This document shows, piece after piece, positions 11,640 through 23,769 of a stretch of DNA of 64,000 nt. Every line of letters starts with the position of its first letter. Position 1 is the stretch's first letter. The notes below the pieces were generated by a model. That model made no database searches. It was not told the DNA's origin and worked only from the letters and a program-made list of their open reading frames with translations. The position numbers and the translations under genes were made by a program. Origin of the DNA: Dryococelus australis. Taxonomy: Eukaryota; Arthropoda; Insecta; Phasmatodea; Phasmatidae. The stretch covers positions 302,537,466 to 302,601,465 of the forward strand of contig CM057009.1 of the NCBI GenBank assembly GCA_029891345.1, in the 5' to 3' direction.

Positions 11640-12764
11640 TATATTTATATATGCATATGCCAACAAGCTTATTTAAATAGCATTTTGTTGTGTTAGTACC
11701 GGCATGTGTTCTTCTGGGGCGAACGATTAATTGGATTTTCTCCGATTGCTCCCATACCACGAAGATGAATTGCGAATACGAAGTGCTGCCTTTGACCTCG
11801 ACGATCATGGAACCACGACCTGCATCATCCATAACGAAAGACGTACATGAATATTTGAGTCCTACACCCGAGGTAGAATTTACAAGTCTTGACATGGGGT
11901 AGAATGGATATGACTAAGTGAAAAAATATTCTGAGTCCTACACATTATAGAAATATATTCTAATTCCTACACAAGGTGCAACGTTGGTGACTAAATACAT
12001 TTCTCCAAGCCCTATAGAAGACTTCTAAATGAGTTCTTAAATTATGTTTAAGTTATATCAGGTTATACTATGTTAAGTTAGGTTAAGTTGATACAGAAGT
12101 GGGGTTAAGTTAAGTGAGGTGGATGTCAGGTAAAGATAAGAAATTAGTGACTAAACAGAAACTATTTAGAGCCTTATACGAAGTGAAAAAAAAAATCAAA
12201 TTTCTACACAATGTTAAAATTTTTGTATAAGCTGGATATACAATGGAAAGTTTTTTCTTAGTTGTTAGATATGGTGCAAGATGATATAAGTTCTCCACCA
12301 GCGGAAAATTTACAAGTCTTACACGAGTGGGGAAAAATATACAGAGGTCCTATCAGATGGTAATTCATTGACTATTTTTAGGGGCATACTTGCGACTGAG
12401 CGGAATGGATGGCGAGTTATCCAGAGGCTGTTTGTTTTAGTTCGAGAATAAGTCGGTTAATAGCTTGTCAACCAGCATCGGTCACGCACCATACGACAAA
12501 ATAACTGATACTCGACACTGCATGCAATGAAAGTGATGAAATATTTGCATATATAAATTACTATATCCATGCCTCATAGAGTTGGTGAAAGAATATAATG
12601 AATATACACATGGACAGGAGTGCAAACCAAGAGATTTTTAAAAATTGTGAAATATTGATGTAGTGATGGAGCGATGGATCGATGGCGTGATGTGGTGATG
12701 GGTCACAGGTCATGGGTCAATATGGACAATTTATGGGTTGTTATGTTTAATTTATTAAATGTGG

Positions 12765-12835
12765 TGCTGATTCGGGTGCTGATTGTGAATGTGATGCTGA
12801 TTGCGATTGTGGTGCTGATTGTGGTGGTGGTTACT
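12765..12835 (-). repeat. Mirrored GTGGTGCTGATTG minisatellite, P1 right arm
   Basis: Inverted counterpart of the minisatellite at 10310-10480, reduced to about four units. Confidence 0.75.
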
Positions 12836-14706
12836 GTGAAAGATTGGTGGAATGATAAACAAGTTTCTCAGTATTTTTTTATTATTTAAATTTCAAGGTC
12901 AGAGGTAACAAGGGCCAAGGTCAATAGGTCACCAAATTATGGTCGAAGGTCAAGGTCACCTGGATCCCACATGGCAGTTGGGTGACATCATGACATGGTG
13001 GTTGGTGTAAGTCGATTATGATACATTGACAGATGGTAAGCATTATTGTGATATGGGCTGTTCTTTAATGTATGATTGCTTCGGAAGATGTGGTGGTGTC
13101 TGACTTTCTATTTGGCTATATTGGATTTTAAAATTCTTCTTGATCCGACTTTTCATTTGTAAGTATAAAGTGAATATTACACGAAGTGCTGATAGGCCAC
13201 AGTCTGTTTGAAGTGCAATTCTGATGTTTGGACATGTCAAATATTCTTAAGTGGCTAAAATAATGCAAGACATGTAGAGCATATGTGTGCTTAGGATAAG
13301 TATAATTTTTATCTGGACTATGGTAGCTTATTTCTGTTTTTTTTTTCTGTCCTTTGGTAGGTTATGTTAGGTATTTTTTTGGGTGTTTTAGTAGGTTAAA
13401 TTATGGTTTTACATATGGTAAGAATGTTTGTGTTGCGGGTTCTTCTAGACTATAAATTTACTTGGTACATTTGGGTAAACATGGATGGTATGATAGGTGA
13501 CAGGTTTTTCCAGCGTATCTGTCTTGCAATTGTTTGTGTGTGTCGAATGGCGTGGACAGTATGTGTGTGTCGGTAAGACCCCTAATGATATGGCATTCTT
13601 GAGTTATAGTAAGAGGTACGGTTGGTAGGTATAAATGGTATTGGTTGGTAGAACATGTAGAATGGATGTTAGGTTATGGACTGGCCTCAGCTGTATAGTT
13701 GCTTGGTACACTTGAGTTACGATGGATATTGTGCTTGGTGTATTGGGTGTGCAGTTGATTAGAATTACTGATTTTTGTTTATTATTGGGGATGTGATTTT
13801 GGGTGGCCTGGTAAGACTTGTGTTGTAATGGATGGTTGGTTGAAATGGTGGTATAGTGACTAGTATATATTTGGTAGATGTTGACCATTAGAGCAGAACG
13901 TATGAGCAGAAAATATATTTTTGATAAGGTCAGTGTGGAGTTAATTGTTGGGGTATGCTTGCGTTATAATAAGAGGTATAAATAATGAATATATTTTGTC
14001 TGGTGTTGATTGGTAAGACAGATGGAACGCATGATTTAAAAAGGCTGGTATGGTACCTGTGTGCAGGAACAAAAGCAGCCGGGGGTTCCAGTTAGAAAGC
14101 TTAGTTTGACAGTGGCAACTGTGTAACTTCGTTGCGGAGAAGAAGAATACATGGCTAAGAGTTCTGGTTGAATGCTTGCTAGCATAGATTGTCTTGAGCT
14201 GTGTTTAAGCTGATTATATTAATTATGTGAAAAGTGAGTATGCTGCTTTAAAGACACTACATGAACAGGATGGAAAATTTAAGGATTATGTTTTTGTTTG
14301 TGGTCTGAAGTACGGAAAAATATTTGATACAAATAAAAAAGTGTTTGATTTCTCGCTGGTGTTGTATCCTGCCTACTTCACCTGATATATAGAAAATATT
14401 ATGGCACTTGGTTTAGTCACATAAACATACATATAAAAAAAAGTCGAGTGGAATAGTTATGCCTGCCAAACATTCTAGATAATGAATAATTTGCAGATTC
14501 TGACATGTATTATTTAGTCTTGAAGATAGGATACATGAAAAGAAGTTAAGAGAACGTTTGCACAGTTCAGTTGTAATCTACATAAAATTTAAGTATAGCT
14601 TAAAAAATTAAAATTAAGTATATTTTAAAATAGAATAAGAAATACATTTTTTTTTCACATACTCCTATGTCTGTGAAAGGTAATATGGTTTCCAGAAACA
14701 AATGTC

Positions 14707-14727
14707 GGGGGGGGGGGGGGGGGGGGG
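14707..14727 (+). repeat. (G)21 homopolymer
   Basis: An uninterrupted run of 21 G. The partner position in the left arm (about 7567) has only five C, so the run grew in one arm after arm formation. Confidence 0.95.
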
Positions 14728-15175
14728 CAACGTCAACCGGTATATAAGTACCTGGTTTTTTTTAGTGTTTTTATAGTAATATATTATAATAAATTTTAAA
14801 AACAAAAATACTTGAATATTTTATTTCTTATTTTAATCCTATATCGTAACCAGTCTTTTAAAAACGGTTTTCATTAAAAATATCACTATGATACAAATAC
14901 TATTTTAAGATAAACACTATACTTATAAATGCCTTAAACAAATAAATTCCTGGAACCAGAAATGATTATTGCAAACTGAATTTCACGAGCATGGTGTTAT
15001 TGTCTCACAAATTATATTCACTTGGGAATATAAATATTCCGTTTCTTACAGGCCGACGTGCTACATAATAATTTTAAAAGAATATAAAAACAATCAGTGT
15101 GAGTATAGGCATATATGCTATAGAAAGTAATGAACGGAATTTCATACAACAATTAAGCACTCATCTTGGTGTGAG

Positions 15176-15245
15176 CTTGGTGGTTCAGTGGTCAAAGTGT
15201 CTGACTACTGCTCGAGAGGTCGCAGACTTGAATTCTGTACCTACA
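15176..15245 (+). repeat. tRNA-like segment (SINE head), P1 right arm
   Basis: GGTGGTTCAGTGGTCAAAG resembles an A box, and GCAGACTTGAATTCTG about 40 bp downstream resembles a B box. This is the intact counterpart of the interrupted segment at 5995-6050. Confidence 0.5.
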
Positions 15246-15831
15246 TGAGAACTTTCCTATTATTAAATGTTTCGCATTTCAATGGTAAAGTGTGATATTT
15301 ACATAATTTAAAAGTTTTAAACGATAATGCATTAAATAAACATTTAAGAAATATTTTTACTGAATTTTGAAAGTTTTCGGCGTTTTTCAATTCATAAATT
15401 TTAATAATATAATTCTAATTATTTATAAATGCATAGATTCCTATTTGTCTGATTGATTTGACAAGACTACATAGGTGCGCGAGCGATCACTGTAATTGCC
15501 CCCCCCCCTCCCTTCGGCAGCGACCAAACTGATGTCTCCAGCATCCGCGGCCTGTCAAAACAGTTGTGTTTGCCTCGCATGCCTGCCGGTGTATGCGTGC
15601 GTGGTTACAAGGCTAGACAAATTCATTTTAAATTAATTTCTTTTTTTCGTACAGCTGTAAAAACATATTGAATAAAGCAAATATTAATAAATCGATTTAA
15701 AAAAAATAAAGTGTTGAAAATCTAATATTTTTTACGAAGTCCTGTCTGGAATGTACTTAACAATAATTTTTATATCCCTTCTCGTATATGGAAATTACAT
15801 CTTATAATTCGTAAATAAATATATACACTGG

Positions 15832-15905
15832 CGAGATTGCCTAGTGGTTGAGATGCTGGTCAGCAGGTAGGTGATACATCTTAAATCCAGAATGGTTTCC
15901 CTGGC
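15832..15905 (+). repeat. tRNA-like segment (SINE head), P1 right arm
   Basis: GCGAGATTGCCTAGTGGTTG resembles an A box and CATCTTAAATCCAG a degenerate B box. Mirror of 5378-5440. Confidence 0.45.
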
Positions 15906-17720
15906 ATTGGGTTAGATAATCAATATGACTTCGCGATTTTAGGCACCTTGAAAAGACGAGTCCAGGGATATAAAACAGTTAATACTCATGCCTTTAAATT
16001 TGTTAAGTATAAAATTATATTTAAATTTAAAAAATTATTATAAAAATTATTTTTATTTTATAGGATTCTTAGATACATCATTGTGTGGTCTATAAGGAAT
16101 AGAGAACCCCACAAATCACCTGAATTGGCTCGTTTTTTTTGCAAAAATGTGGTTCAAAGTGCTTCGGTGCGTTTTAAGGGAAAAATGGGAAATTTTTAAG
16201 GAAAAACGTGAAATTTTTAGGGGAAAAAAGGGAAATTGTAAGTGGGAAAGACTGAGTTTAAGGCGGAAGTGGACGATTTTTCGTTTCAAGGAAGTTCTTT
16301 TTGGGTAAAAACGGGAAAATTCCAACATAGCTGCCGGCGCTCTGGAGCCTCGTGGCTCCAGCCTGCAGCCTGAATGCACCCGAATCGCCATACCTATACT
16401 ACTCACGACCAACATATGCTTGTCATAAATATTGTTTTTTGTGCTCAGTCCTATTTTTCTTGACGGACATCTGCATCGCAATATCGAATGTCCACAAATA
16501 TCCATATATTCATTCACCCCCATTGCACTATTCTTTCAAAGATCATATCAATTTAACAGCGATCATCAGTTTTTTTTCCTTTCATTATTTGTGTTGAGAC
16601 TGTGTGGACTGTAGAACCATCGCTAATCAAAATTATATTTTTTAACCTTTGGATGGTGCCCATGACGTACAGTTATATTATTTCCAATATATAAAAAAAA
16701 AAAAAAAAAAAAAAAACCGAAAGCCAAATTTGTTCAACTCCACAAAGAATTTCATAGTGCTCGGATATTCTAAAATCTTACAATGTTATGTGAGATGTCT
16801 ACACAGAAAATTTAAAGCATTAGTAGGGCCTCTACATGTATGTAAAATAAAACAACTGATTTTGTCGTTAAAATTTCATTATTTTGTCAAAAAAGTATTT
16901 TAATGTCTTCAAATAAATAGTATAGCAGAAGTACGTTATGAATTAATAGAATATGAATCTGTAGTTTTTGTAACGATTTCAGTGAAACTAAATAGAATTA
17001 GTTATTCATCAATTTTAACAAGTACATATTTAAGTGAGAACATTGAATAATATTTGAATGTTATGTAGATTGGAAAAAAATATGCTTCCCTTTCATGTTA
17101 TTTAAATGCAGTTCACAATACAAAAATTGTATTTGCAAAAACCACACTACGAACAAGTTATCCAAGCCAAGCAATATGGAAGAAAGGACGATTACAATAT
17201 AGAAAATAACGGAACCAGAGCACACGAAGTAGAGCCAATGTGAACACAGAATCATTAAATTTACTTAGTCACAAAACACAAATATTAAATAATTCATTAG
17301 AAATTTGATTATAATACTGATGTAAGTAATGAGTGAAAATAAAGATCATAAAACCAAAATCATTAAAATGGCGTAAGTATTGATTACTTTCTTAATATTG
17401 TCACGGAACTAAAAGAAAACACATGCCTTTGTTTATGAATCTAACCTTGTCAGATGCCACACAACTTATAATTTAAAATTTTTATTTAACTGTTAATGTA
17501 ACGAATATTTCATAAAGAATATAAACTTTACTTAGTTTGGATATTCATAGATATTAAGGATATCATGCGGAGATAATAGTTTTCTAGAAAATATTACTTT
17601 CTGCACATCTTTACAGGACATCCTAACTATATCCATCAGATAATATGCTATATACCTGGATGTGTTTTGGACAAGTTGGATATCTACTAGACAGTATTAA
17701 GACATTTTGTGCTGTGTGGG

Positions 17721-18197
17721 ACATCTCCAACACCACTCATATTGCTGAAACCACATTCTCTCTCGAATACTCAAATCATCCTTTAGTGTTTGGGCTAGCC
17801 ATTGGGGAATAAGCAGAGATAGAGATAATCGTGGAAGGATAATTCCATATGTTCACCATAGAATGGCGTTTGTGATGTTTGCACACAATACTGCATGGAT
17901 TCTCTTCTGCCTATATGTGATTGTAATAAGTGCTAAAAAGCCCGGATCTCGAAAAACGAGCTTCAACATACAACATAAAGGGTACAAACTGTGATTTGTT
18001 AGTGCGCCTAAGCAAAACTACCAAGCGAACTGCACACAAACTTCAAAGTCAGGTACACCAAGTGCTTGCAATTTTTGAAGATAGAAGTGATAAATATAAT
18101 TTTCATGGAATGCTTTTCACGTGGAAGAATAATTATAACGCATGTCATACGTGATCACACATGTACAGGTTGAGCTTTTCTTTCATAAAAACTTTCT
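17721..18197. other. Interval without recognisable feature
   Basis: Lies between palindrome P1 and the next SINE. A 74-codon plus-strand frame at 17930-18154 is open but shows no known motif. Confidence 0.5.
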
Positions 18198-18424
18198 GGG
18201 CCGCTGTGGTGTAGTGGTCAGACTACTCTACTCCCACATAGGCGAACCGGGTTCGAATCCTGGCGGGATAGATCCCAGATTTTCGCATGTGGGAATTGTC
18301 CCGGACGATGACTCTGGTCGGTTGGTTTTCTGGGAATCTCCAATTTACCCCTGCCTTTCATTCCGATACTGCTCCATACCCACCTAACTTCACACTCATT
18401 GGCTCTCAATACATCGACTTTAAG
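18198..18424 (+). mobile_element. tRNA-derived SINE (family S1, copy 1)
   Basis: The head reads like a tRNA: TGGTGTAGTGGTCAG near 18206 (A box) and GGGTTCGAATCCTG at about 18249 (B box). The conserved body after it, with CCGGACGATG, TTTTCTGGGAATCTCC and ATACTGCTCCATACC blocks, is shared with the copy at 26089-26322. That shared core after a tRNA head marks a true SINE family rather than a stray tRNA gene. No long poly(A) tail or clear target duplication was found. It is non-coding. Confidence 0.85.
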
Positions 18425-20390
18425 AAACATTCAAATCACTGCACTTTACACTCTTCGATATTTTTCAAGTACCATCTCTCCAAAACTCAGCATAGGCACA
18501 CAACGTCTCCCAAATCCCTGGTGCTTTGAATGCAAGGATCCATATTCCCCCAGTTGAGTATCGATTCATTTGAACAGAGCATTATGAGGGTGACATCTGT
18601 GATAAGCATTCCTGGTTTTTTTATTTTTTTTTGGATATCGCGTCCTTTAGCCTCACCATACAGCTTGTGCATGTCCATAAGTTCTGGGAACGAATAATAA
18701 TTTTTGAATAATCGAATGTATTTAGTACAGCCTGTACGACCTCCGCAATTGTTGGCTTTCCGGATGCTCTACTTACGAAGCAACGAAGAGAAAGGCACAT
18801 GCTATGTGAAGAGGTTTGAACGACATATCTTGCAGGCAGGTAACGCGAATGAACGAGGGTAGCAATACATTCAAACTGTTTACCTGCCTAAAGCAAAGCA
18901 ATGGCTCTGTAACACAAGAGTCATCTGACCTAATGTCTCGCGATTTATTATTGAAGGCTACATCTAGAGTGCGGTTTAATCCATACTGTTAATGTGAAAG
19001 AATGTACCGAACTTATCGTGAGGTATCATATGTGTGACCTGGTTATTTTATTTAATGGGCTTATCAACATTTCCAATATAACACTCGTAGGCTTATCGGG
19101 GTCAGCTTATAAACAAGTTTAACCAAAATCTTATAAATAACGTGCCGCATACTTCAAAGCCACATCGAGGATCCCAACTCACAACCCTCGCACTGCAAAC
19201 TGACGAACATGCTGCTGAAAACACTACTGGAAAATTATAGCAATGAGTACTAACTTTCTGGGGGTTTCCAGTGTGAACATCTGCTGTGATTGTATAAAAA
19301 ATCAAATTTACTCTTTCACCTACTACATCTCCTCAGGAAGTAAGTGGCCAGATGCTTACTGCACCACAACCCTGCCAAACCGACCTGCATACAATTCCCA
19401 GTGGCGTTATGCCTGCTTCTCACACGTGAAAAATGTGACTTAATTTGCTGCCAAATGGTGGATTTTAAGTATTTGTGATTCTCCATTCTTTGACTCTTCC
19501 AATTAATGTGTGCTGGGAACCTACTCGTTGAGTTCCCTTCGTTTCTCACAACATATTTTGGGGGGGGGGGGGGGGGCGGTGGGGGAGCAGCAAGCTACTG
19601 TTGCACCCGTCGTAGATTGCATACTTCCTTCGCGTAAAAAAATTTACGAATATTGCTCATAGAATAATAAAGAAGCGTCCATAGATCTTCGTTCCTTGAA
19701 AATTAATAATGGACCAATTCAATGCTGTGCAATTAGTGTGTGCTCCATTGCAAGGTAGCGTATATTACGTGTATATGTTTTGTTTTGAAACGAGTAGTAA
19801 CTGTGCTAGGGATTTGTGAAATCCATAAAAGAGTGGAAACTTTATTGAAAATTGTGATCACCCTTATAGTGAACTCTATAAAACGTCATTCTGACTTGTG
19901 GATGAGGTTGTTTAAAGAGTATTTTTAAATATAATGCAAGCTGGTGAAAATATTTTACACGATTTTAGTCAGAAAAAGCAAACACGCGGCTTGTTAACAG
20001 CGCTTAACGGCAAAATTAAATGCAACGCCTTGGCACGCAAAATCGTGCTTGTTCACATGTAGAAAAGGTAGCTTGGTCAGGTATCATGTGGAAACCTATT
20101 AAATTAAATGCCAATGATTGTGGTCGGAATGTTAATTGACTGGATAATATTCTATGAAACTAGTGGCGTATTTTTTAAATATCCGCTTTAAGCAAAAGCA
20201 GTTTCAAAGGGATTTATATATTTGTATTTGCTGGTTAACATATATTTTGTGGAAACCAGGTGCTATGATAAATTTATATTTTTCCGCCACTTAAAATTAT
20301 TGGGGGCACTGTGTGCAGTTTTTTTTAATGTGGCGTGCTTTGTGGAGGCACTATTTTATAATGATTATTGCGCCCAGTAAGAGTGCTGTT
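18425..20390. other. 2-kb interval, no gene recognised
   Basis: Short frames only. A run of 17 G lies at 19560-19576. No repeat shared with other parts of the window was recognised. Confidence 0.5.
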
Positions 20391-20650
20391 ATGATTAGAG
20401 ACCAGAGAATTTCGCGGGTTCAATTCTAGACAAGGTGGAATTCACACACATGTACGTTCATATTACGTTTGTAATTGGTCGACGTGTTGAGCCAAAAATA
20501 ATTATGCAGTAAGTTGTGCGCTCAACCACCTCCTTTTACTACCACAACAATCAACCAATAAGCAGTTGGTAACTGTATGAGAGTACATAAGACTGTAAAG
20601 TCTAGCCTATAGGTCATTGAACTCGCGAATTTCTCGGGACTCTAATCATG
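20391..20650. mobile_element. MITE with TTCGCG-containing inverted repeats (260 bp)
   Basis: The left end ATGATTAGAGACC...AATTTCGCGGGTTCA is repeated in inverted form at the right end, where the minus strand reads CATGATTAGAGTCCCGAG and AATTCGCGAGTTCAA. The inverted repeats extend about 35 bp with a few mismatches. The interior is non-coding. The exact target duplication is ambiguous because ATGATT occurs on both sides. Superfamily unknown. Confidence 0.75.
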
Positions 20651-20915
20651 ATTCACCTAGTAACCGATCAGTATTAATAGCTTGTAAGTTCATTTTAAAT
20701 TATCCAGCTTCAATTGATTAGATGTGCTATAAAATTGCATTTATTATTGTATTGAATAATGATTATTTAACAACTTCTGTATACTAAGGATGTTCGAGAA
20801 AATAAATTGCTAGTTTTGAAAGAGCTGTGTGTTATTGTATGTCAATATACTGATATTCAGTACATCTTGTACGTGTATTTCGTACATATTTATGCATAAC
20901 ATTTGTTCATATATA

Positions 20916-22942
20916 CAGGATGGTCTGCCTAACGTGGACACCGCCACAATTTCCGGAACGGTTGCACATAACGAAATGTGGTTTTCGCTAAATGAAATAA
21001 CGTATGGGGCAAGTAATTTGCGCCGCAAAGTGACAATTCGTGACATATAATGGACAGAAATAATTAAAACATATATGCTGCACCACACCCCGTAATTTGT
21101 TATGGTAAGTGGTATTGCAGTGTGTGACTGTACATGCACAATGAAGTTCACGAATGAGGAAAAACCGGATGCTCTTCTTATTTAATGTCAGTGTGGTAGA
21201 AATGCCAAGCAAGTCGTCCGGATGTATGGTGAAAGGTATCCTAATCGGACGCCCATCTCACGGCAAACGATACGAATAATTTGCACACATCTCTTGTCAC
21301 GAGGTGACTGGAACTCCACAACACGAGTGCGACGAAAGACTGCTGCGGGCGAGACGCATCAACACGATGTGTTGGCACATGCCAATGATAACCCCATCCA
21401 CCCACCCCAACACACGTCAACCACATGGCTACGCGAGAACTTTCCAAGTTAGTTGGAATAAGTAAAACAAATGTGTGACGGACACTACGCTAACTGAAAT
21501 TCCATCCATATCACATGGCTCTTCAGCAGGCATTACATGAAGGCGATTTCGGGCAGCCAGTTCAGTATTTTAGGGTCGTTCTGATGTATGTAAGGTATAA
21601 CATAAATTTTCTGAAGAACATAATATTTACCGGTGAAGCGACCTTCATAAATCATGGGCGCGTAAATGTACGAAATATGCACTGCTAGGCAACGGAGAAT
21701 CCGCGTTGGGTCCGGCGCATGGAGCACTAGCACCAGTGGAAAGTGAATATGTGGTGCGGAATCGTTGAAGACTACGTTATCGGGCCATACTTCATTCAAG
21801 GGACAATAACTCACTATACGTACGCCCATTTTCTTAGAGACCTTACAGGCACTTCTGGAAGACAACCCGCTCGAAATACGTCGTGATGTGTGGTCTCAGC
21901 ATAATGGTTTCCCTGCGCATTTTGCTTTCGTGGCAAGGCAAGTGTTAAATTAAACATTTCCAATCCAGTGGTCAGGGCGTTGTTGTGTTGCAAGATGGCC
22001 AGCTTGCTCCCCCGGACTTACAACTCTTGATTTTTTTCTGTGGGAAACACTGAAAGATGGGGTGTACAACACGGTTCATACGACGTCAGAAGACATGCAG
22101 GAATGCACCGTGGGAGCTTACAGACGCATTACACCAGAAACACTCCAGAATGTTCGTCGCTCGCTACATGTGCGTTTACAAATATGTATTACTGTCTATG
22201 GTAAATTTATCGAACACATGCAGTGCAAAAACTTAATGTGAAGCATTTAAATAATAACTTTACTATTATGTACAATTCATGCAGATGCGATTGCATTTAT
22301 CCTTAGGTTGGTTTTTTCTATTTTTTTGTGTGCATATGTAGGCACACGTTACTCAGTACCGTTAATAAGTAGCAAACGAATCTCCTGAACTACGTTGGTA
22401 TCTGAATAAAATTTAATGTATTGATTTCAGACTCTCTCTCTCACTCACTCTCCACGTCTTCCACCCCCCCCCCCCCCCCGGCTGCGGTACTCTCCTTTGT
22501 CCAATATCGCATTCCGTGCCCCTTGCACCATTAAGGTTAGCGCTACGCTGCTATAAAGAAGCAGTCCCGCCAGGATGAGTCACAGCACATGTTGCTTGCT
22601 TATATCTGTGAGTATAGGTCCACAGCCCCATGCTACCGGCCCACTTAACTTATTCATAATTGCACATTATTTCTGTGTTCTTCTGTGTTACTTTCCACTG
22701 CATATGGTATCTCACTGAATTCTTCTTTGCACATAATTTTAGATGCTGCTGAAATTAATGTATTTTTCCAGAGGAAAATATCATATGTGGTTTAATTATT
22801 TTGCCTATACACATGTTACGAATAGTCACTTTGCGGCGAATTACTTGCCCTCGTATATAATTTAATTTGGCGAAAACCTCATTTCATTATCTTCAACTGT
22901 TCCGGAAATTTTATGGGTGTCCACGTTAGCCGGACCACTCTG
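20916..22942 (+). mobile_element. Tc1/mariner-type DNA transposon with long inverted repeats, decayed
   Basis: Terminal inverted repeats of about 130-150 bp: 20916-21050 reappears as reverse complement at 22815-22942. They share the block CTAACGTGGACACC, a TTTCCGGAAC block and a GCCGCAAAGTGAC block. TA flanks both ends (20914-20915 and 22943-22944), the expected duplication for this superfamily. Inside is one broken transposase on the plus strand. A CT-rich tract and a 16-base (C) run lie at about 22430-22479, between the gene and the right repeat. Length is normal for a full element. Confidence 0.9.
21141..22241 (+). pseudogene. Tc1/mariner-type transposase with altered catalytic residues
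   Basis: The start is the ATG at 21141, followed by a TNEEK helix-turn-helix-type N terminus, a stop after about 13 codons and several frame changes. The N-terminal DNA-binding part includes RTPISRQTIR (about 21250). The catalytic domain reads IFTGEATF at about 21622-21645, where this family has aspartate at the G (21632-21634). Next it reads QHNGFPAHF near 21897-21920, where the N (21903-21905) replaces the second catalytic aspartate. The third region, LDFFLWE near 22026, keeps its aspartate. The C terminus (about 22060-22241) stays open. Two active-site changes plus frameshifts indicate a long-dead copy. Confidence 0.87.
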
Positions 22943-23769
22943 TATAATAATGTAAACCAGTGTACCTGTGTGAAGGTACTATACATGTTTGCAGGTGTGT
23001 GTATTTTCGAATATGTAAATTTTTGTATTTATGCATTCATGTGTATGAGTACATATATGCATTTATATGAATATATACATGACTAATGAATATATGAGTG
23101 TAGCAGTATGATGTTTCTTCTGTGCCAATGTTATTTAAATGGGAGCTGTACACATGTGCGGCTGGGGGATCTTCGGCACAACTCAAAACTGCTGTGCGCT
23201 CTTCAGCTCGATTCGGTATTTGCTTGGAAGACTTCGATTTAGGATTGCCGAATGTAACCCAAAGTGCTCAGCAGTTATGTCTACTAACTCTATAAGCATA
23301 CCATCCAATTATTTGAGCTGGTAACCATTTGGTTTTATTGGCATAGGTGTGTGAAAACGAAAATCACTATTTATTATCAAATAAAAAATTCTATTTTAAA
23401 TATGACTTCATAAATTTTTACCGAAAGTATACACAGGGTATTTCAAAATTCTGCAGAAGTACCTTATTAACTTAATGCATTCATAGTCTCTTATTCAAGT
23501 ACAATTCTTAAACAATGTCGGAATCAGCAAATATTTTTTTACCTCTACTTTTATGTAGGCATAATATGATTTTATGAATTTTGGTAAGTATGTGACCAAA
23601 ACATGCCCATCTTATGAGTAGCAGCCACCAGCTCAATTCATGTTATTAATCATGTTATGTATCAGCATATACCAACATTTTATAGGCAAAGTCGGTTAGG
23701 ATTTAAAAACTAGTAATGCTAAGCCCTTCAGACAAGGCATTTAGGATGCCAGATCAAGTGATATTATTA
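22943..23769. other. Interval without recognisable feature
   Basis: AT-rich, with TG-rich stretches near 22980-23100. Short frames only; nothing recognised. Confidence 0.5.

Larger units (their letters stand above)
3861..17720. repeat. Giant imperfect palindrome P1 (13.9 kb)
   Basis: Sequence on the left half reappears as reverse complement on the right half over nearly the whole interval. Matched landmarks: CCCACACAGC at 3861 against its complement ending at 17720; 4860-5170 against 16090-16400; 5360-5515 against 15740-15900; 5630-5690 against 15560-15620; 7560-7620 against 14670-14740; 9440-9480 against 13670-13710; 10140-10260 against 12890-12990; 10700-10900 against 12300-12520; 11400-11530 against 11690-11820. 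Arms are roughly 80 percent identical by eye. Pairing is strong from 4668 to 16478. Outside that it is weak and rests on a shared GATATCC/GATGTCC-rich repeat and the matching outer 10-mer. No protein-coding gene was recognised in either arm. Confidence 0.92.
11640..17720 (-). repeat. P1 right arm
   Basis: Reverse complement of the left arm, about 6.1 kb. It lacks the three insertions of the left arm and so supplies their empty target sites. It contains a 21-base (G) run at 14707-14727 where the left arm has only five (C). A long (A) run near 16690-16715 has no partner on the left. The part from 16480 to 17560 has no clear match in the left arm and may be an insertion or a diverged segment. 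Confidence 0.85.

Noticed and set aside
3861-17720. Palindrome as a Maverick or other coding giant transposon
   Set aside because: No polymerase, integrase or capsid motif occurs in either arm or at the centre.
18198-18270. Possible functional tRNA gene
   Set aside because: A and B boxes are present, but the flanking SINE body is shared with 26089-26322 and the acceptor stem does not pair well, so it is a SINE head.
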